NCBI GenBank assembly: GCA_937915865.1
Contig: CALGIG010000015.1
Location: 124,001-188,000 of the forward strand
Direction of reading: 5' to 3'
DNA: 64,000 bases
From: an uncultured Prolixibacteraceae bacterium
GTDB lineage: Bacteria > Bacteroidota > Bacteroidia > Bacteroidales > Prolixibacteraceae
Shown: positions 43,131 to 50,904 of the stretch, one piece after another
How positions within the stretch are numbered: the first letter of the stretch is position 1
Layout: the number at the start of each line of letters is the position of its first letter
The notes under the pieces: generated by a model
Databases searched by the model: none
Seen by the model: the letters and a program-made list of their open reading frames with translations, nothing else
What the model was told of the DNA's origin: nothing
Made by a program: the position numbers and the translations under genes

Positions 43131-44171
43131 ATGATGAAGAAAATATTTGTAGTTGTTTTTCTGATTCTTAGCTCAATTGTTTTTTCCATTTCTTATGGAC
43201 AAACACCTGCCCTTAAGTTTAAACCTGGTAAAAAATTCCGCATAATCCAGTTTACCGATGTTCATTTTAAAGGCGATTCATATCGATCGGATAGTGCATT
43301 GGTGATGATTAAAAAAATGATTTTGTCAGAAAAGCCCGATTTAGTTGTATTTACAGGCGATGTGGTAACCTCGGCCAATACACTGAAAGCCTGGCAAACA
43401 TTTTCGGGCGCTGTTTCTGCACTAAAGTATCCCTGGGCGGTAGTTTTGGGAAACCATGATATTGAGGCCGATCTTACTGGAAAACAAATTATGGCAGCCC
43501 TTGTCGGGAAGCCATACAGCCTTACTCAAAACGGTCCGCAAAACATTGCCGGGAATGGTAATTATATCCTGAAAATACAAGCATCAGGATCGGCAAAAAC
43601 GGCGGCTTTACTCTATTTCCTCGATTCTCATTCAGGGTTTAAACCAAAAACCGATAAAGGCGATTACGAATGGATTGCCTTTAACCAGGTTGAATGGTAC
43701 AGGCAGCAGAGTGAAAAGTTTACCAAAGAAAATGGTGGAAAACCTTATCCGGCTTTAGCTTTCTTTCATATTCCGTTACCCGAATACAAGGAAGTCGTTG
43801 GAAAACCAACAACCGTTGGAAGCCAGATTGAGAATGTTTGCTCGCCCGATGTGAATAGCGGAATGTATGCCGCTTTGCTTGAATGTGGCGACGTAATGTC
43901 AACATTTGTCGGGCACGACCACGACGATAACTTCATTGGTTGTTTGCGTAATATTTGTCTGGCTTACGGACAATCTTCGGGCCGTCAGTCGTATGGCAGT
44001 GTTGGTAAAGGTGCCCGTATTATTGAGCTTTACGAGGGTGAACGTAAATTTGACACCTGGATATTGAAATGGTATGATTGCGACCGCGATAAAGACATCT
44101 GGACCCCAACTGCCGACCGTAACCCGCAAAATTTTGTAACTTATCCCGATTCGTTTCAGGAAAAGAAATAA
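43131..44171 (+). CDS. Secreted calcineurin-type metallophosphoesterase
   Basis: The protein has 346 residues. A signal peptide (about 1-23) is followed by the complete dimetal motif set: FTDVHF (Asp43, His45), TGDVV (Asp77), LGNHDIE (Asn108, His109, Asp110), an FFHIPLPE histidine near 221, and VGHDHDD near 260. The overall form is like purple acid phosphatase and icc-type enzymes. In a PUL it might remove phosphate from decorated sugars, as phosphatases do in loci for phosphorylated mannans. It forms a translationally close pair with the YhhN gene. Confidence 0.85.
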   Translation: MMKKIFVVVFLILSSIVFSISYGQTPALKFKPGKKFRIIQFTDVHFKGDSYRSDSALVMIKKMILSEKPDLVVFTGDVVTSANTLKAWQTFSGAVSALKYPWAVVLGNHDIEADLTGKQIMAALVGKPYSLTQNGPQNIAGNGNYILKIQASGSAKTAALLYFLDSHSGFKPKTDKGDYEWIAFNQVEWYRQQSEKFTKENGGKPYPALAFFHIPLPEYKEVVGKPTTVGSQIENVCSPDVNSGMYAALLECGDVMSTFVGHDHDDNFIGCLRNICLAYGQSSGRQSYGSVGKGARIIELYEGERKFDTWILKWYDCDRDKDIWTPTADRNPQNFVTYPDSFQEKK

Positions 44172-44183
44172 TAATGTATAGCT

Positions 44184-44216
44184 ATTGAGGGTTTCACTTA
44201 AAGTGAAGCCCTCAAT
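44184..44216 (+). terminator. Near-perfect 33-bp palindrome between PUL enzyme genes
   Basis: ATTGAGGGTTTCACTT (44184-44199) pairs with 44201-44216, with one G-U pair. No U-tract follows (TAAAAG), so it may pause, partly terminate or protect the transcript rather than stop it fully. Confidence 0.5.
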
Positions 44217-44260
44217 AAAAGTTATATCAATAAAGCAAAAACTAACTAACCAATTTTACC

Positions 44261-46258
44261 ATGTCAATTCAATTTCGCCTATCTGTTACAGCAATTTTTC
44301 TTTTAGGATTGCTAAGTAGCTGCACTCAAACCGATGTTATTCCTACTGGCTGGCGTGCTTCCTGGGAAAACCCTACATCCCAGTATCGCCCTTTGCAAAT
44401 GGTGCATGGCGCCGATATCCGTAAAAAAGCTGCTTACTACAAAGATACCTGCGGATTAGGCGGGGTTGTTTGCAACGTACCTTTTGGTGACAATTACCTC
44501 AAATCCGAAGACGATTGGAAGGTTTTTGTTGATGGCGTAAAAGCTATGCAGGACGCTGGTTTACGCGTTTGGATATACGACGAAGATGGTTATCCGAGTT
44601 TGGCCGCAGGTGGCAGGGTTTTGGAGGCCGACCCGTCGCTCGAATCACTCGAAATGGTGTACGATAAAGATAATAAGCAACAGCCATTTACGGTAAGAAC
44701 CTGCTACGAGTTTGTTCATGCAAGCAACAATTTTTATGCAGCGCGCAAATACCCCAATCCGCTCGATCCGAAAGCGACACAAAAATTCATCGAGCTCACG
44801 CATCAGGCATATTACAAGCATTTGGGGCCCGAATTATATAACAAAGTGGAGGCTTTTTTCACCGATGAACCTTCGATGATGGGATGTAATCTGGGTCAAC
44901 TCAAAGAAGAAGTTCGGAAAAATGTGCGGGTGATCGATCCACTTGATCCAAATAAGAAGAATTTACCCATGATTTCGTGGGCCAACGATTTACCTGAAAA
45001 ATACAAAGCCCGTTATGGCGAAGATTTGATGGCTTCCATTTCATCAGTTTTCACCGGAAATGAAGAAAAAGATAAAGTGGTGCGGCAAAAATTCTGGTCG
45101 CTGTTGGCCGAAACGGATAAAGACAATTATTACAAAGCCATTCAGAATTGGCTAAAAGCTACACGCGAGGCTAACCAGGGCAAAGGGCCTGTTTCTTCGG
45201 GGCACGGACTTCGCGAAGAGAATCCGTCGAACCATGTTCCGCTTGATGGCAATAAGCTGGAAGTTACTTCAGGCTTCGATATTCCAGGGCTCGATCAGCT
45301 TAGTTCCGACCCGTCAATTTGGGAAGACAACTCGTGGATGGCTACGTGTTTCCCTGGTTCTTCTGCTTATTTAAACGGGCAGCGCCGGGTGATGTGCGAA
45401 ATGAGCGATTTCGACCAAACCATCAATGGCAAACAACCTGCCGATTTGCAGTACATGCAGGCTGCCACGGCCTGGCAGATGGCTCTGGGCGTAACCGATT
45501 TTAATTTGTATTACACGCCGAGCTACGGAAAACAGTTTCCATACAGGCAGGAAGCTCAGTACAAGGAATATTGCAATTTTGTGGGACGTGTGAATTCGCT
45601 GCTCGCCGAAGCAAAACCGGTAAGAAAGACATTGTTGTATTATCCGATTTACGATTTGCAACGCGAGTTTATCCCGGTTGCCGAAAAAATGAGCTGGCGC
45701 ACCCAAAACGAGCAGGTAGCAACGATTGAAACTTCGTTCCGCCATTTAGGCGCCAATTTACTTAAAGCGCAGGTTCAGTATGTTTTAGCCGATTATCTTT
45801 ATCTCGAAAAGGCAACGGTTACGACAAAGAAGACCATTCGGCTGGGTGACGCCGAATTCACTTCTCTTGTGTTTCCGAAGGGAATTACTTTACCTGAAAA
45901 AGTATCGAAAATGGTTGAGCAGGCTAAGTTGGAGGGAGTAAATGTGGTATTTATCGAAGAATACAAGGAAACACCTGCACCCGAACAACTTCGCAAATTA
46001 ACAGGGAATCAGCCTGTACTTTCTCCCGAAGGTCCGAAGATTGTTTATGGCGAATTTTTGCGTGACGGGCACCGTATTTTTATGGTTGTCAATACTGGAA
46101 ACGAAGCCTATTCCGGGCAAATTATATTTCCTGATGGCAAAAGTTATTCGGAACTTGATCCGCAAACCGGCACAATTTCAGAAAGTAAAAAAGCAGGTAA
46201 TCATTCAGCATCAGTTAGTTTATCTGGGTTGCAGACCAAGCTGTTTGTAGTGATGTGA
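44261..46258 (+). CDS. GH106-like TIM-barrel glycosidase lipoprotein
   Basis: The protein has 665 residues with a lipoprotein signal (LLGLLSSC, Cys21). Its barrel resembles that of GH106-type and related large glycosidases: GLGGVVCNVPFG, DAGLRVWIYDEDGYPSLAAGG, VEAFFTDEPSMMG (probable acid/base Glu), and SSGHGLREENPSNH. A C-terminal flavodoxin-like part (TLLYYPIYDLQREF, SLVFPKGITLPEKV) follows, as in GH42-like trimerisation domains. It is about 350 residues shorter than the GH106 at 55536 and lacks its C-terminal sugar-binding sandwich. Family membership is not certain. Confidence 0.6.
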   Translation: MSIQFRLSVTAIFLLGLLSSCTQTDVIPTGWRASWENPTSQYRPLQMVHGADIRKKAAYYKDTCGLGGVVCNVPFGDNYLKSEDDWKVFVDGVKAMQDAGLRVWIYDEDGYPSLAAGGRVLEADPSLESLEMVYDKDNKQQPFTVRTCYEFVHASNNFYAARKYPNPLDPKATQKFIELTHQAYYKHLGPELYNKVEAFFTDEPSMMGCNLGQLKEEVRKNVRVIDPLDPNKKNLPMISWANDLPEKYKARYGEDLMASISSVFTGNEEKDKVVRQKFWSLLAETDKDNYYKAIQNWLKATREANQGKGPVSSGHGLREENPSNHVPLDGNKLEVTSGFDIPGLDQLSSDPSIWEDNSWMATCFPGSSAYLNGQRRVMCEMSDFDQTINGKQPADLQYMQAATAWQMALGVTDFNLYYTPSYGKQFPYRQEAQYKEYCNFVGRVNSLLAEAKPVRKTLLYYPIYDLQREFIPVAEKMSWRTQNEQVATIETSFRHLGANLLKAQVQYVLADYLYLEKATVTTKKTIRLGDAEFTSLVFPKGITLPEKVSKMVEQAKLEGVNVVFIEEYKETPAPEQLRKLTGNQPVLSPEGPKIVYGEFLRDGHRIFMVVNTGNEAYSGQIIFPDGKSYSELDPQTGTISESKKAGNHSASVSLSGLQTKLFVVM

Positions 46259-46414
46259 TTATCTTTTTCATGTCGGGAACTAACAAGCGGAGGCTTTCTG
46301 TATCGTTTAAAAATAGCATTAATAATCCAGTCGTACCTGAAAGTAATCGTCTTTCAACCAGTGCCCGACAGCTGGTAATTGTAAAATGAAGTAATAAAAC
46401 AACGTCTGGCTTTT

Positions 46415-46635
46415 AAGTAATAGGAAAAATTTATTGTCGTATTTTAAATGTACTCACCCCGACGTCCGCAAGGCGGCCGTTCCCCCTCTCTTTTCTGAAA
46501 GAGAGGGGGAAGCACCGTCAGACTTCGACGTGAGCGTTCGACTGAGCTCACGCCGAAGTCTCAGTCGAACGATGCAGGGGGTGAGTCAGTATAAAATACA
46601 AACATAAGTACGACATTATTTCATTCTCATTACTT
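46415..46635. repeat. Palindromic element, family R, copy 3, with nested repeat
   Basis: The outer inverted arms are AAGTAATAGGA ... TTTATTGTCGTA and TACGACATTATT ... CATTACTT. The inner boundary is ACTCACCCC (46452) and GGGGTGAGT (46577-46585), with a CCCCTCTC/GAGAGGGG hairpin. A further repeat is nested inside. GACTTCGACGTGAGC pairs with GCTCACGCCGAAGTC, while GTTCGACTGAG pairs with CTCAGTCGAAC, so the two hairpins exclude each other. It fills most of the 412-bp gap 46259-46670; nothing else is seen there. Confidence 0.85.
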
Positions 46636-46670
46636 AATACATAAAATTTTGAAAATTAAAATCTTAAAAA

Positions 46671-48743
46671 ATGAAGCAATCTATTCTTTTTTCCCTTTTC
46701 GTTATAGCGATTGTTCAAATAACAGTGGCCCGGAATTCAATTCCCAAACCAAGCTGGGAACTGAAAACTGATGATACTTATTTAACGATTGCCATCATAA
46801 ATAACCGTCCTGTTATTTGTGAGTTAAAAAATCCCGAAAATGGATGGAATTGGGCAAAAGAATTTTCTGAAATGCCATTTCCTTCAAAAGTAATGGTTGA
46901 AAAAGAACTAGTTGAACCCAACTGGAAATACAAAGGAGCAAGTATGGATAAAACAAATGGGACAAAACTCATCCTGCATTTTTTCAGCACAACTCCCGAT
47001 TTGGATATGGAGTCGGTATGGATCGCAAAACCGGGCGCTGGGCCGGTCGAAAACCAGGTTTCAATAAAGAATAATACCGGTCGCAGCATCACGTTTCAGT
47101 ATGCAGATATCGTTTCAGCAAATGTGAAGGTAACTTCCGATTCAACAATTACTCTTTGGCGGTTCAACAAAGGCAGGTACCTTGGGCGGAAGCATCCGAA
47201 TGACAAACCAATTATAAATAAGGACCGAATATCAGCCAATTCCAATATTTCCTATTTTCTCTCAAACGACGCTGACGACGGGTCGCCGAAGGGAAACAAT
47301 ACGCATCTGCCTTTCCAGATTTTCGACGTGAATTCCAGGCACGGTTTGTACATTGGATACGAATGGAGTTTTGGACAATTTGTTGATCAAACCGGCCCGG
47401 ATCCGCTTACCGTGAATTACAAAGCCTGCTTATTGGATACCGCCTCGGTGACCAAAGACGATGGGAAAATACTGAATATTCCGGCGATATTCTTTGGCAC
47501 TTATGTGGGCGATACCGATGATGGCGCCAATAAAATGAAGAGATGGTTCTGGAATTACAAAATTACTCCAACAATAAAGAATAATCCCAATGAGCCATTG
47601 ATTGAATACTGTATTCCGGGTTCGGAAGCAGCTTTAATCGATTATTACAAAAAATATCCGGTGGCTGAATGGGGGGCCGAATTAGGTAAGATCGACATTG
47701 ACTGGTTAGCCGGATCGGGAACTGATTGGACCAAAGGCGAATTCAAAAAATATGCGTACTGGAATCCTGACAGCGTAAAATGGCCGAATGGCATGACTGC
47801 CGGTAATATTGTACACAGCAATAATCAAAAGCTTTCGTTGTACATGAACTTTACCTTCGAATGGAACGACATTGGCACACAAATCGGGCGCGATAAAGAA
47901 AAGAATGCCCTGTTGACGAGATTTGACAATTGGCACTACGATTATTGGAGGAGCGATATGATACTTGAAAAAAAATTCAGCTACCTAAGCCATGAAGGAT
48001 TGCTCGAAATCCTCGATTATTTAATTGCCAACCGACCAGGCTTCAGGTACGAACATTGCGCCAACGGAGGAACATTAAAAGATTTTACCACGTTACAGCG
48101 AATATCGATTTTAACCAATGAAGATTCGGGAGGGGCTGATTATCATCGCGAATCGTTCTATTCGTGTTCTTACATGGTGAACCCCGTGCAGCTGAAAACT
48201 GACGTGGGGATGAATCTGGGGCCTCATGGCGAAATACCCAAAGGAACCGGATTTAACAAGCCCGGATGTATCAACGATTCACCGGAATGGGTAAAATATG
48301 TATTGCGAACAGGTTTTATGGGCGCTAACATGGCCACAAACTGGTGCGATTATACGCCCAACCAGATTGAAGGAGTGAAGGAACACTGGCCTCTATACAA
48401 AGCAAAGCAGCGACCTATCCTTAGAGGGGCCAAAGAGGGTGATGCACCTGCCAATGTTTATCATATTTTGCCAATACCGGATGGAACTAATTGGGATGGT
48501 ATCGAATATTTCAACACTTCGCTGAACAAGGGATCTGTTCTGCTCTTCAAACCATCAGAAACTGTTGCTGAATCAAAAGTGATTCGGTTGAAAGGTCTTA
48601 ACAGAAAGGCCGTTTATACTATTTCTTTTCAGGACAGAAAAGAACAAAGCACAACGAAAAACGGGGCTGAACTGATGGATCGCGGAATCGAGGTAAGAGG
48701 AATGACAGGGAAATGGGCATCTGAAATTATTTGGATTAATTAG
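46671..48743 (+). CDS. GH36-like (melibiase-type) secreted glycosidase
   Basis: The protein has 690 residues and a signal peptide (about 1-20, ending ITVA). An N-terminal beta-supersandwich (about 25-310) precedes a TIM barrel in clan GH-D style. Barrel features are GKIDIDWLAGSGTDWTKG, NQKLSLYMNFTFEW, and WHYDYWRSD with a candidate nucleophile Asp. RYEHCANGG and ILTNEDSGGADYHRES follow, the latter a candidate acid/base region. The usual DYIKWD is replaced by DYWRSD, so specificity may differ from alpha-galactosidase. It is the last plus-strand gene before the convergent block. Confidence 0.65.
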   Translation: MKQSILFSLFVIAIVQITVARNSIPKPSWELKTDDTYLTIAIINNRPVICELKNPENGWNWAKEFSEMPFPSKVMVEKELVEPNWKYKGASMDKTNGTKLILHFFSTTPDLDMESVWIAKPGAGPVENQVSIKNNTGRSITFQYADIVSANVKVTSDSTITLWRFNKGRYLGRKHPNDKPIINKDRISANSNISYFLSNDADDGSPKGNNTHLPFQIFDVNSRHGLYIGYEWSFGQFVDQTGPDPLTVNYKACLLDTASVTKDDGKILNIPAIFFGTYVGDTDDGANKMKRWFWNYKITPTIKNNPNEPLIEYCIPGSEAALIDYYKKYPVAEWGAELGKIDIDWLAGSGTDWTKGEFKKYAYWNPDSVKWPNGMTAGNIVHSNNQKLSLYMNFTFEWNDIGTQIGRDKEKNALLTRFDNWHYDYWRSDMILEKKFSYLSHEGLLEILDYLIANRPGFRYEHCANGGTLKDFTTLQRISILTNEDSGGADYHRESFYSCSYMVNPVQLKTDVGMNLGPHGEIPKGTGFNKPGCINDSPEWVKYVLRTGFMGANMATNWCDYTPNQIEGVKEHWPLYKAKQRPILRGAKEGDAPANVYHILPIPDGTNWDGIEYFNTSLNKGSVLLFKPSETVAESKVIRLKGLNRKAVYTISFQDRKEQSTTKNGAELMDRGIEVRGMTGKWASEIIWIN

Positions 48744-48768
48744 TTGCCCATTATAAAATATGCAAAAT

Positions 48769-48996
48769 AACGTGAGTTCGATGTGAAAGTAAATTACTTA
48801 TGACTGAAATACTGCAAATTAATAAGGTTAAGATACTTGTGTGTGGAATTTCTACTAAGGTAGAATTCAAAAAATAAGGTTTCAGAACCTTATCATGCCT
48901 TTTTTGACCTTAGTAGAAAATGTATATCTCCACGACACAAAACCTTATTTTCTTATTTACAGAGAATTACAGTTATATTCAGGTCGAGCTCACGTT
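48769..48996. repeat. Palindromic intergenic element, family A, copy 2 (complete)
   Basis: It starts AACGTGAGTTCGA and ends TCGAGCTCACGTT. Both arms carry TCTACTAAGGT or its complement ACCTTAGTAGA, and the centre is AAGGTTTCAGAACCTT. Its reverse complement matches 15665-15850 closely over the first 125 bp. It occupies nearly all of the 274-bp gap between the convergent genes ending at 48743 and 49018, where it may serve as a bidirectional terminator-like structure. Confidence 0.85.
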
Positions 48997-49017
48997 AATA
49001 TAGTATTGGGTATTTGT

Positions 49018-50880
49018 TTACTCAATCTCAGGGTTTAAAGCCAGTAAGGCGAGGTAGCCATCACACAAAAAGCCTTCGTAACCCCAGCATTCGCCATTCC
49101 ATGTTTTCCAGTCTTTGGTCATGTCGCCGGTTGGTGCTGGCCCCTGGAAATCACCGGCTTTAATTCCTTCGAGCAACCCATCGGTTACTTGTTGCAATTG
49201 CTGTGTCATCCCGGCTTTTTGCAGCGCTTTTAAGGTGAAATAGTTCCAGTTTAGCGATGCTCCGCCGTTCTCGTAACGTTGAAAAGCGTCGCTCCCGTCG
49301 TCTTTAAGTCCTCCGCCCCAGCGTGGCATAGGGTGTGTGTAGTCTGCTTTTCTGATAGGGACCAAATTTCCCGGAATTCCAAGTTTAAAGTTTGTGAAAC
49401 CAACTTCCTGCATCTTATTCCAGATGGCCGTCATGATATTTTTGATCTGGTTGTCGGGAACTAATCCGAAATAAATAGCTACGCTGTTTGTGGCCACAAA
49501 ATAATAATCGTGCAATTTGCCGTCTTTACTTTTCCAGCCGGCCAAAACTCCGGTTTTCGGATTAAAAAAGGTTTTAAAATACTGATTCTTTAGCTGTTCT
49601 GCCAGTTGTTTGTACAGCGAGGCATCTTCATTCTTATTCAGTAAAGTAGCGGTAGAGCACATCAGGTTTAGGGCTTCATAGGTTAGCGCATTGCTAAACG
49701 CATCTTCGTGTCCGTAACCAACCGTGTCCCACCAGTTTGCGGGGCGGTCTTTTCCATTCCACGAGCCGGAGTTTCCGCTTAATTCATATTCAACCAATCC
49801 GTTTTTATCATGGTCGTGTTTCAATTCTTCCTCCAGCCATTCTTTAATCTTCGGATAATTCAGGTTGGCCCAGTTCATGTCTTTCGAACCTTTGATGTAA
49901 TTGCAGGCCGCAATAACCAGCGAAGGGTAAGTGTCGAGCGAATTGTAGGGCGAATTCCATGCAATGGCGTCGCTCCCTTCGTAACCCGTTGTGTAACCAA
50001 CCATTCCGTAGGCTTTCATCCCATTTATATAGCGGTCAACCGACATGCGAAGTAAATCGAGAGCTGTAAGCGAACCAGCCAAGGGCGGCGTATGCAATGC
50101 CATGATCGACGGCATAAACAAGGTGAGCGCACAAGGATCGCTCGCCGAGTTGTTTGCAATAACTGCAAGCCTGGGGTTTACCTGGAATAAGTTGAGGTAA
50201 TTCCGGCGATACCCTTCGTATTTTTCCTGTTCAACTCCCGGGAATTCCGGATAAACTGAAGCTACATTAAATGTATAGGTAACCGACGGTTGTTGTTGGC
50301 TTGCACCAGGTAATTTAACCGATACGTATTTGTTTCCTTTTTTGCGACTTGCATCAAAATCAACACAACTGTTTGGCTGATCGGCTGTAAGCTGGAAGGT
50401 TCCCATGTCGGGCAGGTGAAGTACGGCTGGCAGTATGGTTTTTTTCCGGTAGGGCATTAATCCGAGCAAAGTGGTGTGGTTTTTTCGCTGGTCGAATCGG
50501 AAATCAAGTGTAGCTTGTGGGTTTTCGCTGTTGAAATTAGTACTAACAGTGAATTGTTTTTCGCTAAACTTAAATGTCCACTCGGCAACTGTTGATGTCC
50601 CTTTTCTCAAAACCTGAACTTCTGTTCCCGAGACTTTCTTTAACTCAAATTCGGTATTTCCGGCAACCGGTTCCCATTTCACCGGATTGAAATCTAATTT
50701 GCCTTTCCCAATTCCATCGACTGAAAAATAGCGGACAAACGGAACGGTGTCGGTTAGCTCAATTTTATAATAGGGCGAGACAAAACTGAATGTTTTTACT
50801 TTTTGGGTGCACGACGACGCGATAAATGCAATTCCTATTCCCGCCAGAAATAGTTGTTTTATTAGGTTTTGTCTCGCCAT
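49018..50880 (-). CDS. Six-hairpin glycosidase-like lipoprotein, family unrecognised
   Basis: The protein has 620 residues with a lipoprotein signal (GIAFIASSC, Cys24). The N-terminal about 270 residues are beta-rich. An (alpha/alpha)6 barrel follows: DLLRMSVDRYINGMKAYG, YPKIKEWLEEELKHDHDKNGLVEYE, PANWWDTVGYGHEDAFSNALTYEAL, KDGKLHDYYFVATNSVA and GGASLNWNYFTLKALQ. The NWWD motif and overall plan recall GH63/GH37/GH78-type inverting enzymes, but I cannot assign a family. It is the last gene of the minus-strand run, 24 bp after the SASA esterase. Confidence 0.55.
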   Translation of the reverse strand: MARQNLIKQLFLAGIGIAFIASSCTQKVKTFSFVSPYYKIELTDTVPFVRYFSVDGIGKGKLDFNPVKWEPVAGNTEFELKKVSGTEVQVLRKGTSTVAEWTFKFSEKQFTVSTNFNSENPQATLDFRFDQRKNHTTLLGLMPYRKKTILPAVLHLPDMGTFQLTADQPNSCVDFDASRKKGNKYVSVKLPGASQQQPSVTYTFNVASVYPEFPGVEQEKYEGYRRNYLNLFQVNPRLAVIANNSASDPCALTLFMPSIMALHTPPLAGSLTALDLLRMSVDRYINGMKAYGMVGYTTGYEGSDAIAWNSPYNSLDTYPSLVIAACNYIKGSKDMNWANLNYPKIKEWLEEELKHDHDKNGLVEYELSGNSGSWNGKDRPANWWDTVGYGHEDAFSNALTYEALNLMCSTATLLNKNEDASLYKQLAEQLKNQYFKTFFNPKTGVLAGWKSKDGKLHDYYFVATNSVAIYFGLVPDNQIKNIMTAIWNKMQEVGFTNFKLGIPGNLVPIRKADYTHPMPRWGGGLKDDGSDAFQRYENGGASLNWNYFTLKALQKAGMTQQLQQVTDGLLEGIKAGDFQGPAPTGDMTKDWKTWNGECWGYEGFLCDGYLALLALNPEIE

Positions 50881-50904
50881 ATTGTTGATTATTAGGTTAT
50901 TTTT

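Noticed and set aside
46415..46635. CRISPR array suggested by repeated short palindromes
   Set aside because: The repeats are nested inverted repeats without regular spacing, unique spacers or cas genes.
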